A stretch of DNA of 64,000 nt, taken from NCBI GenBank assembly GCA_964533965.1, contig CAZHNN010000004.1:62001-126000 (forward strand), given 5' to 3'. Position numbers and translations under genes: made by a program. This DNA is from RGIG3178 sp964533965 (lineage in GTDB: Bacteria; Bacillota; Clostridia; Christensenellales; QAND01). Under the pieces are notes generated by a model, which saw nothing but the letters and a program-made list of their open reading frames with translations, had not been told where the DNA came from and did not search any database. Shown piece by piece: positions 43,581 to 52,965 of the stretch; the first letter of the stretch is position 1; each line of letters starts with the position of its first letter.

Positions 43581-43605
43581 AGCTTATTTATTTGGAGGGC
43601 ACACC

Positions 43606-45084
43606 ATGTCACAGATTAGGATTCGAAATCTGAGTTTTTGCTATGAAGGCAGCTCACAGGACATATTCAACAACGTCACATTTGATATCGACACCGATTG
43701 GAAACTTGGTTTTATCGGCAGGAACGGTCGTGGCAAGACGACTTTTTTAAAGTTGCTGATGGGGAATTTTGCCTATCAAGGCACGATAACTGCCAATGTC
43801 AACTTCGAATACTTTCCGTTTGAAGGGTTTGATCCCAAAGGCAATGTGGAGCAGATTGCACAGGAGCTTCAATCCGACTTTCAGCGCTGGGAATTGGTAC
43901 GGGAATTGTCGCTGTTAAAGGTGGAAGAAGCGATCCTTGACCGGCCGTTTGAAACGCTCAGCCACGGGGAGCGTACCAAAGTGCTGTTGGCTATTTTGTT
44001 TTTGCGCCCGAACGCTTTTCTATTGATCGACGAACCAACCAATCATCTGGATATGAAAGGAAGGGATGTCGTGGGCGAATACCTTGGCAAAAAGAGCGGC
44101 TTTATATTGGTATCCCATGACAGGGCGTTTTTGGACCGCTGCATCGATCACGTGCTGTCCATCAACAGATCAAACATCGAAATAGTCCGCGGAAATTTCA
44201 ATTCCTGGTATGAGAACAAGCGGAACCAGGACGAATTGGAATTGGCGCAAAACGAAAAGCTGAAGCGCGAGATACATCGCTTGTCCGACGCCTCAAGGCA
44301 GGCCGCGGATTGGAGCGACAAGGTGGAGAAGACGAAATACGATACCAAGAATTCGGGGCTAAAGCTGGATAAGGGCTATGTCGGCCACAAAGCGGCAAAG
44401 ATGATGAAACGGGCGAAATCACTTGAGAAAAGGCAGGAAACGGCGATCGAGGATAAGTCTAAACTGCTAAAGAACATCGAAACGGCCGAAAGTCTAAAAA
44501 TTCAACCACTGACGTTCCATTCGCAAAGGTTAATCACCTTGTCGGATGTATCGCTGTTTTACGGGGAAAAAGAAGCGCTGAGCCATGTGAACCTCGACGT
44601 GTTGCAGGGAGAACGGCTGGCGCTGTGCGGGCCAAACGGATGCGGGAAATCCAGCTTGTTAAAGTTGCTCTACGGGGAAGACCTTTGCTTTACGGGCGAA
44701 CTTAGAAGGGCAAAAGGGCTTAAAGTTTCCTATGTTCCACAGGATTGCTCCATGCTGCAAGGCCTCTTGTCGGACTTTGCCAGGGAGTACGGCATAGAGG
44801 AAAGCCTATTTTTTGCCATCCTGTGCAAGCTGGATTTTTCAAGGGCGCAGTTTGATATTGATATGATCTACTTCAGTGCCGGGCAAAAGAAAAAGGTGCT
44901 CTTGGCTAAAAGCCTGTGCGAACAAGCCCACCTGTATCTGTGGGATGAACCTTTAAACTACATCGACGTGCTTTCCCGCATACAGATCGAAGAGTTGTTG
45001 CAAGAGTATCGGCCGACCATGGTATTGGTGGAACACGACAGGGCGTTTGTGGAGGCGATTGGTGCAAGAAAGTTGGAATTGTGA
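43606..45084 (+). CDS. ABC-F ribosomal protection protein, Lsa/CplR type
   Basis: 492 residues, two ATPase domains joined by a charged alpha-helical linker (about 195-300), no membrane segments. The first domain has Walker A GRNGRGKTT, signature LSHGERTKV and DEPTNHLD; the second has GPNGCGKSS, the altered signature FSAGQKKKVLLAKSL and DEPLNYIDVLSRIQIEELL. The last two stretches are characteristic of Lsa-type proteins, which displace lincosamides, pleuromutilins and streptogramin A from the ribosome. ATG at 43606 has GGAGGG six bases upstream. A long leader with a putative leader peptide suggests induction by ribosome-targeting compounds. Confidence 0.92.
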   Translation: MSQIRIRNLSFCYEGSSQDIFNNVTFDIDTDWKLGFIGRNGRGKTTFLKLLMGNFAYQGTITANVNFEYFPFEGFDPKGNVEQIAQELQSDFQRWELVRELSLLKVEEAILDRPFETLSHGERTKVLLAILFLRPNAFLLIDEPTNHLDMKGRDVVGEYLGKKSGFILVSHDRAFLDRCIDHVLSINRSNIEIVRGNFNSWYENKRNQDELELAQNEKLKREIHRLSDASRQAADWSDKVEKTKYDTKNSGLKLDKGYVGHKAAKMMKRAKSLEKRQETAIEDKSKLLKNIETAESLKIQPLTFHSQRLITLSDVSLFYGEKEALSHVNLDVLQGERLALCGPNGCGKSSLLKLLYGEDLCFTGELRRAKGLKVSYVPQDCSMLQGLLSDFAREYGIEESLFFAILCKLDFSRAQFDIDMIYFSAGQKKKVLLAKSLCEQAHLYLWDEPLNYIDVLSRIQIEELLQEYRPTMVLVEHDRAFVEAIGARKLEL

Positions 45085-45098
45085 ACTGTAAAATACAA

Positions 45099-45125
45099 AA
45101 GACCCCGCTTTAAGCGGGGCTTTTG
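45099..45125 (+). terminator. Intrinsic terminator after the ABC-F gene
   Basis: CCCCGCTT (45103-45110) and AAGCGGGG (45112-45119), then CTTTTG. Also ends the convergent desulfoferrodoxin gene (AAAAGAC on the other side gives a U-run on the minus strand). Confidence 0.8.
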
Positions 45126-45142
45126 CTCTTTAAAAGCAACTC

Positions 45143-45517
45143 TTAGAACTCGGCCTTCCACAAGCCGTGCAGGTTGCAGTATTCGTAGGCGGTACCGGAC
45201 CCAATATCCTCAAACGTAGCTTTGGGCTCTGCGCCGGGCTTCAGGTGCTCGACGTACAGCTTGCTCTCAGAGACGATTGCGATCCACTGGATGTAATGTT
45301 CGGGGATCATCGGGTGCGCTACGGAGCCCACCGCCACAGTAATCTTGCCGTTTTCCTTTGTCACGACGGGGACGTGCTTTTCCTGCGCCGCATCGGTACT
45401 GTTGGCATTCAACAGCTTCATCGGCTCTCCGCAGCAAACCAGTTCGCCGCCTCCGTTGATCAATTTCACAACCATATTCCCACATACCGAACAACGATAG
45501 AATTCAACGTTTGCCAT
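45143..45517 (-). CDS. dfx: Desulfoferrodoxin (superoxide reductase)
   Basis: 124 residues. N-terminal desulforedoxin-type iron site FYRCSVCG with VCCGEPM gives four cysteine ligands (center I). The catalytic center II ligands are in EKHVPV, VAHPMIPEHYIQWI and EYCNLHGLW. It reduces superoxide to hydrogen peroxide without producing oxygen, a typical anaerobe defence, and complements the flavodiiron protein at 33642-34856. ATG at 45517 preceded by GGAGG. Confidence 0.96.
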   Translation of the reverse strand: MANVEFYRCSVCGNMVVKLINGGGELVCCGEPMKLLNANSTDAAQEKHVPVVTKENGKITVAVGSVAHPMIPEHYIQWIAIVSESKLYVEHLKPGAEPKATFEDIGSGTAYEYCNLHGLWKAEF

Positions 45518-45766
45518 AGTCAATGCCTCCTTGTAGTTGGTTGCTTTGATTATATAGCAAAACCCAATTATTGGGAAGTGCTTTGCATTGTGAACTGATC
45601 ACATCAGGATGTGTGAAAAAGTACGGACGTACCGGCGCATATCAGTCCAGCCATTGCGGAGCGGGTCATCTCCAATATTCAGATGACGCTTTTCGGCTGT
45701 TTTAGCGAAGAGAAGCGCCTATTAAAGACTGTCAACAGATGAATACCAATTGGTTTTTCCTATTGC

Positions 45767-46168
45767 TTACGAACGGCATATGATCTGCCATCCGATGCCG
45801 AACTTGTCCAACACCCACCCGTACAGGGGGCTGAAGAACTGTGGGGCAAGCTCCATGAGAATCTCGCCGCCTTCGGATAGCTGCGTGTATACGGAGCGCA
45901 CTTCGTCTTGGGTGGGAAGATCGACCGCAAGCGTGATCATGCCCCCGGGGACAACATTCTGCTGTGTGTCGCTGAAGTTTACTCTGGTACCGGAAATCGT
46001 CATTTCGGCATGCAGTACGTAGTTCTTCATCGCATCGGGGAACGGAAAACTGGGATTGGGCGCATCCGAATAGCGCATCACCCGCTTGTCCTGACCGTTG
46101 AATACCTTTTCGTAGAAATCAATCGCCTCAGAAGCCCTTCCCGCAAAATTTAAAAACGGTGTGATCAT
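45767..46168 (-). CDS. VOC/PhnB-like glyoxalase-fold protein
   Basis: 133 residues, one VOC fold with the PhnB-family pattern: TPFLNFAGRASEAIDFYEKVF at the start, HAEMTISGTRVNFSD in the middle and PLYGWVLDKFGIGWQI at the end. Members resemble 3-demethylubiquinone methyltransferase-like proteins of unknown activity; the substrate is not known. ATG at 46168 with GAAGGG six bases upstream. The 249 bp between this gene and desulfoferrodoxin hold nothing I can identify. Confidence 0.88.
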   Translation of the reverse strand: MITPFLNFAGRASEAIDFYEKVFNGQDKRVMRYSDAPNPSFPFPDAMKNYVLHAEMTISGTRVNFSDTQQNVVPGGMITLAVDLPTQDEVRSVYTQLSEGGEILMELAPQFFSPLYGWVLDKFGIGWQIICRS

Positions 46169-46285
46169 GAAATACCCTTCTTTCGTGCTCGTTCTCAATT
46201 TTAAGATACTTTGCCCAAGCATGGCTGGCAAGACCTTAATGCTGCTTTTTGAAATTTGTCCGTTCGAGCGCGCAACTATGCAAAA

Positions 46286-46312
46286 TCCCCCAAACGCTTA
46301 TCGTTTGGGGGA
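46286..46312 (-). terminator. Terminator after the P-ATPase/TrkA operon
   Basis: TCCCCCAAACG and CGTTTGGGGGA make an 11-bp perfect stem, with TTTT following on the minus strand. Confidence 0.8.
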
Positions 46313-46356
46313 CTGGGAAAAGTCTCGTTATATTGGTCGGTCCTCTTTATCGTTGA

Positions 46357-47016
46357 TTAACCAAACATCGCATCCAGCTGTTTGCGGCCGGCAACGTCCG
46401 ACAAAAGCAGGATCTCGTCGTCGACGAGGATCTTGGTATCGCCTTTTGGAATCAGCACGCCGTTGTCGCGCGTGATCGCTATAAAGACCATGCCGCTTGG
46501 TACCTGCAGGTTTTTCAAAAGCTGATTGGCGGCCTTCGCGTTGTCTTTGACCTTTACCTGCACGATTGAATAGTCTCCGCGGTTTAGCTTCAACAGCGTA
46601 AATATGTCGCGAATGGCCATCTCCTCAACGATGAAATGCGCCATGAGATCGGCCTGGTTGACGGCCACATCCACGCCCATGCCGGCATTGTACAGCCAAG
46701 CGTTCTTGGGGTTGTTGACGCGTGCCACGACACGCGGCACCCCGAATTCCATCTTCGCCAGCGTGGAAACGACCAGGTTGACCTCGTCAGAACCCGTTAC
46801 CGCCGCCACGACGTTGGCTGAAGCGATGCCTGCCGCTTCCAACGTTTCGGGGTTGGTCCCGCTGCCGAAGAGCAGTACTTCACGAGGCATCTCGTTTTCG
46901 AGTTTTTTGAAGACGCTTTCGCGGTTTTCAATGATCTTGATCTCGTGTCCGTTTGTTAACAGCAGAGAAGCAATGTAAGATCCGACTTGCCCTCCACCTA
47001 CGATAATGACTTTCAT
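46357..47016 (-). CDS. TrkA/KtrA-type potassium channel regulatory protein
   Basis: 219 residues: N-terminal RCK domain with dinucleotide motif VIIVGGGQVGSYIASLLL, then a TrkA-C domain (about 135-219, starting around RDIFTLLKLNRGDYSIVQVKV). Such proteins gate Trk/Ktr potassium transporters in response to NAD(H), ATP or c-di-AMP. It is the third gene of an operon after a P-type ATPase and a second TrkA-like gene, 15 bp away. No TrkH/KtrB membrane subunit is in the window. Confidence 0.9.
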   Translation of the reverse strand: MKVIIVGGGQVGSYIASLLLTNGHEIKIIENRESVFKKLENEMPREVLLFGSGTNPETLEAAGIASANVVAAVTGSDEVNLVVSTLAKMEFGVPRVVARVNNPKNAWLYNAGMGVDVAVNQADLMAHFIVEEMAIRDIFTLLKLNRGDYSIVQVKVKDNAKAANQLLKNLQVPSGMVFIAITRDNGVLIPKGDTKILVDDEILLLSDVAGRKQLDAMFG

Positions 47017-47031
47017 TGAATTTCCCTCCTG

Positions 47032-47682
47032 TTATGCTAAGTCCAGCATGGCTCTCAGCTTGTCGTTTGCGGAAGCGGCAACCGAGATATAGAGGACGTC
47101 ACCGGATTCAAAAACGGAACCGGCCGTTGGGATAAAGGTCTTGTTGTGCCGGCTGATGGAGACGACCTGTATCTCGCCTAATACGATCAGGTCGTTGACG
47201 ATATGCCCTACCAAAAGCGGCGGTACCTCGATGCGCACCAAGTTGACGCTGCCGTTGCCGATCTCGTAAACGCTGTCGAATTGGCTGTAGGTGAGCATTT
47301 CGGTTGCCCGCTCAATGCCCCAGTGCGTTGTAGAAATGGTCTGGATGCCAAGCCTGTGGTAGATTTCCGCCTTACGCGGATCGTACAAGCGTGCGATGAC
47401 ATGCGGGACACGGTATACATTCCTGGCTATGCGCGCAATCAGCGCGTTGACTTCATCGCTGCTGGTGCAGGCGACGATGCCGTCTACCTGGTCGATCCTC
47501 GCTTTGTTGAGTACATCGCGATCAAAGCCCATCCCCAGGATCTTGGTACCCGCAAAATTCTTGCCAAGATACTTGAACGCCTCTTCGTTATTATCGATGA
47601 CGGTCACTTGATGGCCTTTGCGAGCAAGGCTCTGTGCCAGACCGGTGCCCATTCTTCCGGAACCTATGATGATGACTTTCAT
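47032..47682 (-). CDS. TrkA/KtrA-type potassium channel regulatory protein
   Basis: 216 residues with RCK motif VIIIGSGRMGTGLAQSLARKG and a C-terminal TrkA-C domain (VNLVRIEVPPLLVGHIV onward). Paralogue of the next gene; pairs like this may form hetero-oligomeric rings or serve two channels. ATG at 47682 has GAGAGG eight bases upstream; an earlier GTG at 47691 overlaps the ATPase stop. Co-transcription with the P-type ATPase ties it to cation balance. Confidence 0.9.
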   Translation of the reverse strand: MKVIIIGSGRMGTGLAQSLARKGHQVTVIDNNEEAFKYLGKNFAGTKILGMGFDRDVLNKARIDQVDGIVACTSSDEVNALIARIARNVYRVPHVIARLYDPRKAEIYHRLGIQTISTTHWGIERATEMLTYSQFDSVYEIGNGSVNLVRIEVPPLLVGHIVNDLIVLGEIQVVSISRHNKTFIPTAGSVFESGDVLYISVAASANDKLRAMLDLA

Positions 47683-47687
47683 GTTAC

Positions 47688-50525
47688 TCACCTCTCCAGC
47701 TTTTGCTCTATTTTACCACGTGCTTCTTTTCTTCGTACAAGTGCTTTTCTGCCCTCTTCAAGGAACAATATGAGCGGCGGCCATATGCACAGGAACAGAT
47801 AATCTCTGATATCCAACGGTGCCGTGTGGAAGATCGTATGGAACATGGGCAGATTGACCAGCGCCAGGATCAGTAACAGTTCAAATACGATACCAATGTT
47901 GATATGCTTATTGCTGAACAGCCCGACCTTGAAGACGGATTGCTTTTCAGTACGACAGTTGAATACTGCGCCGACCTGGCAGAAGACGATGGCTGCCAGC
48001 GACATCGCGGTGGCCTTGAAATAGACGGGGTCCATGGAATTGGTCAATCCCGCGAGTGGTACGGCCGGCCAGCCATTCAGGTAGTTCACGAAGAAGTATG
48101 CAATGGTGGCAAAGACTGCTTCGAGTAAACCATACCACAAAAACGCCTTGATAAACAATTTCTTGTTCAAAAGCGGTTCGTTTTGGTTTCGCGGAGGTTT
48201 ATCCATTACATCCTTTTCCGGAAGTTCGGAACCCAAGCCCAAGGCAGGCAACATATCTGTGCCCAAGTCGATGGTCAGTATTTGCATGACGGTCAGCGGC
48301 AGCGGTATCGCTCCGCGCGAAAACAGGTATAGCGCCGAAGGCACCGCTTCAGGCATATTGGAGTTGAGAATATACAGCATGAACTTGCGGATGTTGCTGT
48401 ACACCGCACGGCCTTCCTCGATCGCGTGCACGATGGAGGCAAAGTTATCGTCGGTGAGGATCATATCCGCCGATTCCTTGGCGACGTCGGTACCGGCAAT
48501 GCCCATTGCGACGCCGATATCTGCCTTTTTCAATGCCGGTGAATCGTTGACGCCGTCACCTGTTACAGCGACGATCTCGCCCATCTCCTGCAGCGCAGTG
48601 ACAACGCGCAGCTTTTGCTCCGGCGCCACACGGGCAAAGATGATCTCGCCCTTGAGGTATTGCTTGAGCGTTTCATCCGAGAGTTTCTCCAGTTCCAAGC
48701 CGGACACCACGCGCGGGTTGGCACCCTTGACGATGCCGATACGCTTGGCAATGCTCTCGGCGGTCAGGCCGTAATCGCCTGTGATCATAATGACGCGAAT
48801 TCCCGCCTTACGGCATTCGGCAACGGCCGCTGCGACTTCGGGCCGGGGCGGGTCTGCCATCACGACAAGGCCTACAAAAACCATGTTCTGTTCGATGATC
48901 TCCGGCGTATATTCGCTCATCGCGGTTGGGATGTTATCTTCCTTTTTAAGCAAACGGTAGGATACCGCCAAAACGCGCAAACCGTTTCTTGCATAGCCGT
49001 CGTTGGCCTCCATGATCTGCTTACGATGGTTTTGGGTTATTGGCTGAACCTCGCCATTCACGCGAATCCAATTGCATAGCTCCATGACTTCCTTGGGAGC
49101 ACCCTTGATATACGCGATGCGCTGCGTGCCTTCCATGGGTCTTTCCAATTGGTGGATGGTAGACATGCGCTTGCGGCGGGATTCAAACGGAAGCTCGCGC
49201 AGGCGGGGCATACGCTCGGTTTGCGCTTTTACGTCCAAACCTGCTTTTGCCGCAGCAACGCCAAGGCAAGCTTCTGTCGGATCGCCAAGAACCATGTACC
49301 TGGCGCTTTCTTCGCTTGGCGGTAAAATGCGCGCATTGCTGCAAAGCGACGATGCGGTCACGAGCAAGCGCAGATCCTCATCATCTCTGATAGTTACCTT
49401 TTTGCCGTTCTGCTCCACGGTTCCTTCCGGAGAATATCCGACGCCGGTGACCTCGTAGATCTTGCCCGCCGTCCAAAGGTGGCTGACGGTCATCTCATTT
49501 TGCGTTAACGTACCGGTCTTATCGGTACAGATGACGGTGGTGCAACCGAGCGTTTCAACAGAGGAAAGCTTTTTCACCAATGCGTTGCGCTTTGACATAC
49601 GCTGCACCGCCATCGCGAGCGCGAGCGTCACCGTCGGCAGCAATCCTTCGGGGATGAAGGCCACGATCATACCCAGCGCGAAGATGAACGAGTCGGCAAC
49701 TTTATTGTGGACGACGAACACAGCCAAGAGAAAGAATACCACGCCAAAACTGGTTGCCATGATTGAAACTTGCTTGGTCAGTCTGTTCAATTCCCGTTGC
49801 AGCGGGCTTTCCTCTTCTTTAAGGTTCTGGGTCAGGTCAGCGATGCGGCCGAATTCGGTGTTCATGCCGATCTCTATGACCACGGCCTTGCCGGTGCCAC
49901 CGGCAACGCTGGTGCCCGCAAAGATGAGGTTGGGCATTTCTGCGCGCGTAAGATCCTCTTTGAGCACCGCGTCGGATGACTTTCGAACGGGGTTGGATTC
50001 GCCGGTAAGCGTCGATTGGTCGACCTGCAAATCGCTGGTCTCCACCAGGCGAGCATCGGCGGAGATCTTGTCACCCTCTTCGAGCAGGATGATGTCGCCT
50101 ATCACGAGATTTTCGGATAAGATCTTCTGTTCTTGTCCATCGCGGATAACGCGGGAATAAGACGGCAGCATTTTCTTTAAAGCTTCCGTCGCTTTGCTTG
50201 CGCGGTGTTCCTGCCAGAAGCTGAATGTTCCGTTGATGAAGATGACAAGCCAGATGGCAACACCAAGTTCCGGCATCTGCGCAAAGAAGGCGATGATGCC
50301 GCCTATCCAAAGCAGGATGGCCATGAGGTTGGCGAAATTAGCCAAAATCACGGACAGTATGGATTTCTTCTTGGCGGATTCAATTACGTTTTTGCCTTGA
50401 ATGCCCTGCAGATCCGTAGCCTGTGCCTGCGTGAGACCGGCAGGGCAGGAGCCCAGTGTCTCGTAGACTTTGTCGGCAGGCACCTTTTGGATGCTGTGCT
50501 TGAGGTTTGCGCCATTGTTTTCCAT
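47688..50525 (-). CDS. Cation-transporting P-type ATPase (P2-like)
   Basis: 945 residues with an N-terminal cation-ATPase domain, A domain TGESNPV, helix 4 motif IPEGLLPTVTLALAMAV, phosphorylation site CTDKTGTLTQNE (about residue 335), TGDGVNDSPALKKADIGVAMG and six C-terminal membrane segments. Similar proteins are annotated as calcium or sodium/potassium-type pumps; the ion is not certain. ATG at 50525 is preferred because the predicted transcript start (about 50589) leaves a normal leader and AGAAGG lies upstream; ATG 50579 would sit almost at the start. First gene of an operon with two TrkA-type proteins. Confidence 0.92.
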   Translation of the reverse strand: MENNGANLKHSIQKVPADKVYETLGSCPAGLTQAQATDLQGIQGKNVIESAKKKSILSVILANFANLMAILLWIGGIIAFFAQMPELGVAIWLVIFINGTFSFWQEHRASKATEALKKMLPSYSRVIRDGQEQKILSENLVIGDIILLEEGDKISADARLVETSDLQVDQSTLTGESNPVRKSSDAVLKEDLTRAEMPNLIFAGTSVAGGTGKAVVIEIGMNTEFGRIADLTQNLKEEESPLQRELNRLTKQVSIMATSFGVVFFLLAVFVVHNKVADSFIFALGMIVAFIPEGLLPTVTLALAMAVQRMSKRNALVKKLSSVETLGCTTVICTDKTGTLTQNEMTVSHLWTAGKIYEVTGVGYSPEGTVEQNGKKVTIRDDEDLRLLVTASSLCSNARILPPSEESARYMVLGDPTEACLGVAAAKAGLDVKAQTERMPRLRELPFESRRKRMSTIHQLERPMEGTQRIAYIKGAPKEVMELCNWIRVNGEVQPITQNHRKQIMEANDGYARNGLRVLAVSYRLLKKEDNIPTAMSEYTPEIIEQNMVFVGLVVMADPPRPEVAAAVAECRKAGIRVIMITGDYGLTAESIAKRIGIVKGANPRVVSGLELEKLSDETLKQYLKGEIIFARVAPEQKLRVVTALQEMGEIVAVTGDGVNDSPALKKADIGVAMGIAGTDVAKESADMILTDDNFASIVHAIEEGRAVYSNIRKFMLYILNSNMPEAVPSALYLFSRGAIPLPLTVMQILTIDLGTDMLPALGLGSELPEKDVMDKPPRNQNEPLLNKKLFIKAFLWYGLLEAVFATIAYFFVNYLNGWPAVPLAGLTNSMDPVYFKATAMSLAAIVFCQVGAVFNCRTEKQSVFKVGLFSNKHINIGIVFELLLILALVNLPMFHTIFHTAPLDIRDYLFLCIWPPLILFLEEGRKALVRRKEARGKIEQKLER

Positions 50526-50595
50526 GGCCAGAAAATCCTTCTTCCTCGTAAGAGTAAGGTTAGTGTTAGCCTTTTTCATACGAAATTTTCATCAC

Positions 50596-50624
50596 ATTAT
50601 ATCGCGCAAAAATGTTACATACAA
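50596..50624 (-). promoter_or_regulatory. Predicted promoter of the P-ATPase/TrkA operon
   Basis: On the minus strand TTGTAT (50624-50619), 17 bp, TATAAT (50601-50596). Confidence 0.7.
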
Positions 50625-50750
50625 TATATTTGCAAACCTGCATTGTAAAGTCCACATTAAGATTATCGAATTATCGCTAAATCCATAAAATCTTAACTTG
50701 ACTGCAACGCCAATCAGAAATATGTTAATTGTTTCGATGAAACTTGTATT

Positions 50751-51938
50751 CTATTCCATCGATAACAGGTGATCCATAAACTGGCGGGCAGCGCGTGGCG
50801 ATCGTCCGCCGCGTGAGAGCGCGAACTGTTCCGCCTGCAGATCCAGCATGACGTCATTCATAGATATGCCGTATTGCTCCTTAAGCTGGTGGACGATGCG
50901 TAAGTACTGCGCCTTATCCGGCTTGTAGAAGCCTACACACAGCCCGAAACGCTCGGATAGGGAAGTCAATTCCGCCACGGTTTCGCTGCGGTGGATGTCG
51001 TCACCCTCTCGCTGGGAAAACAGTTCCTTGACCAGATGCATGCGGTTGCTCGTTGCATGGATGGACACGTTGGACGCTTTATGTACCACGGAGCCCTCGA
51101 GAATGGCTTTGAGCGCGGTGAACTCATCATTTTGTTCCGCAAAGGACAAATCGTCGATGAACAGGATGAATTTGAGCGGATTGTCGATCAGATGTTCCAT
51201 CAGCGCTGGGATCCGGGAAAACTGTGAAGGCAGAACCTGAATCAGGCGAAGTCCCTGATCTTTGTATTCGTTTACAATGGCCTTGACCGTAGAGGATTTT
51301 CCCGTTCCCGCGTCCCCATAGAGCAGTGCGTTTGCTGCAGGTTTACCTTTTATCAATGCCAGTGCGTTGTCGATGACCGCTTTGCGTTCCAGCTCATATC
51401 CTTTTAAATCGGACAGGCGTGTTGTGTCTGAATGCAGAACCGGCACGATGGCGGCACCTTCCAGCCTGAACATCGTATGGTTCGCATACATGCCGTATCC
51501 CGTAGAAAAGAGATTTTCCATCCTCTGCCGGTAGGCGGATTGGAAATCGTATTTCGTGTTCGTATAGTTGGGCAAGTATCCTTCAAAGCCGATATAGGCA
51601 TGCAACTCTTTGGCGCTTAGCCGTGAAAGTTCCTCAAGCAGCCGCAATTCGTGCTCCAGACACTCTTCTAGATGGGCGTCTATCGTCAGGTTATTGGCGC
51701 GCCTTTGGACGTAGACGTTTTCGTCTTCCAAAACAAGCTGAAGGATGTATCGGCCAAGATCTCCCTCGCGACGGTACAGCGCGGCAACAAGGCGGGCATA
51801 ACGGGATAGCCGGTCTTGAACGGACATACTGCCGCATAAACCGCACAGGTTAACGACAGCCTCGTCATCGAGCAGGCTGCGGAATATCACAAGAGATTGC
51901 AGGGACAAAACGATGGAGTCCAATGCGCCCAAAACCAT
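50751..51938 (-). CDS. DUF815 family AAA-type ATPase
   Basis: 395 residues. After an alpha-helical N-terminal region (about 1-150), the ATPase domain has Walker A LYGDAGTGKSSTVKAI, Walker B FILFIDDLSF and sensor-like SIHATSNRMHLV. DUF815 proteins are predicted AAA ATPases of unknown client. The final part (RSPRAARQFMDHLL) contains the family's arginine-rich end. No close neighbour on the same strand. The start codon is near the left end of a 265-bp intergenic region in which I see nothing else. Confidence 0.88.
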   Translation of the reverse strand: MVLGALDSIVLSLQSLVIFRSLLDDEAVVNLCGLCGSMSVQDRLSRYARLVAALYRREGDLGRYILQLVLEDENVYVQRRANNLTIDAHLEECLEHELRLLEELSRLSAKELHAYIGFEGYLPNYTNTKYDFQSAYRQRMENLFSTGYGMYANHTMFRLEGAAIVPVLHSDTTRLSDLKGYELERKAVIDNALALIKGKPAANALLYGDAGTGKSSTVKAIVNEYKDQGLRLIQVLPSQFSRIPALMEHLIDNPLKFILFIDDLSFAEQNDEFTALKAILEGSVVHKASNVSIHATSNRMHLVKELFSQREGDDIHRSETVAELTSLSERFGLCVGFYKPDKAQYLRIVHQLKEQYGISMNDVMLDLQAEQFALSRGGRSPRAARQFMDHLLSME

Positions 51939-52203
51939 CTTTCCTTTACGTTAATCTCGCAGAATAGCCTGAATAAACCCATTATAGAGGGAAAAAGGGC
52001 GATCGTCCACATCCGCATGTGAGCCCGCTCCCATGAATGAATAAATTCGGATCAATATGTAACCAATTAAACACATGTAAACATATTATAAGAATAAATC
52101 CATGTTCATCCCTGTCGTTAAATACCCTATTCATAGGCTTTTATGTAGTACATTACGGCATGAACGGAAACGATTTATGTCGGCTTTTAAAGGCAGGGAT
52201 TTC

Positions 52204-52920
52204 ATGCAAACGCTAAAGCTAAAAAAAGCATATATGAAAGGGGACATGGTCCGCGTGCTGCAGACCATGCTCAAGAAACTCGGATATTATGCCGCGGTAA
52301 TCGATGCTCTCTTCGGTCCCGTGACGAAAGCTGCCGTCAAAGCGTTTCAAAAGGATGCCAAAATAATGGCGGACGGCAAAGCGAGCTCAAAGACATGGGA
52401 GAAGCTGTTTCAGAAAACCGGTGATAAACCCCAAACGAAGCATTTTGATTTTGACGCCGATTTCAACCGGCCGCACCGCCCCGAGCTGGCATCCGTCTGG
52501 ACGCCTTGCCCGATCAAGTACTACGCCAACGCACAGGAATTGTTCTTCCGCCTCGAAACGCTTAGGGCAGAGCTCAACCGACTGTATGCCGCAGGCCATG
52601 AGGTAGAAGTTCTTGTACGAAGCGGCTTCCGTGGACCCAAGTACAACAAGGCCTGCGGTGGCGCCAAGGGAAGCAAGCATCTGACGGGGGAAGCGGCCGA
52701 CGTTTATGCCAATAGGGTTAGCATAAGCGGTATACAACTAACGAGGATCCCCAACTGCTATCAGATTGGGCTTGCCTGCGAAAACCTGTTTAGCACGGGA
52801 GGTTTTGGCTATGGATCCAATACCAATGTGCATGTGGATATAAGGGCAAACCGTACGCACTGGTGGTATGCCTTTAAGAATTGGATTACCTGGAAAGCCG
52901 GGCAGGGGAGTGCCGCCTAG
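52204..52920 (+). CDS. Peptidoglycan-binding M15-type peptidase (endolysin-like)
   Basis: 238 residues. The N-terminal peptidoglycan-binding domain (about 5-65: MVRVLQTMLKKLGYY, DALFGPVTKAAVKAFQKD) is followed by a Peptidase_M15-like domain with zinc residues in SKHLTGEAADV (about residue 157) and NVHVDIR (about 209). No signal peptide, so it needs a holin for release, as phage endolysins do. A holin-like gene follows after 45 bp. ATG at 52204 is preferred (AGGCAGGG upstream); longer in-frame starts at 52102 and 52180 lack ribosome sites. Confidence 0.85.
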   Translation: MQTLKLKKAYMKGDMVRVLQTMLKKLGYYAAVIDALFGPVTKAAVKAFQKDAKIMADGKASSKTWEKLFQKTGDKPQTKHFDFDADFNRPHRPELASVWTPCPIKYYANAQELFFRLETLRAELNRLYAAGHEVEVLVRSGFRGPKYNKACGGAKGSKHLTGEAADVYANRVSISGIQLTRIPNCYQIGLACENLFSTGGFGYGSNTNVHVDIRANRTHWWYAFKNWITWKAGQGSAA

Positions 52921-52965
52921 ATCGCAGTGAGATCATTTTAAGAATGAAGATAGGAAGGGTTATCC

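Noticed and set aside
47437..47611. Possible tRNA or other structural RNA genes
   Set aside because: I looked through the window for T-loop and acceptor-stem patterns and for rRNA-like stretches and found none; the local matches were inside coding sequence.
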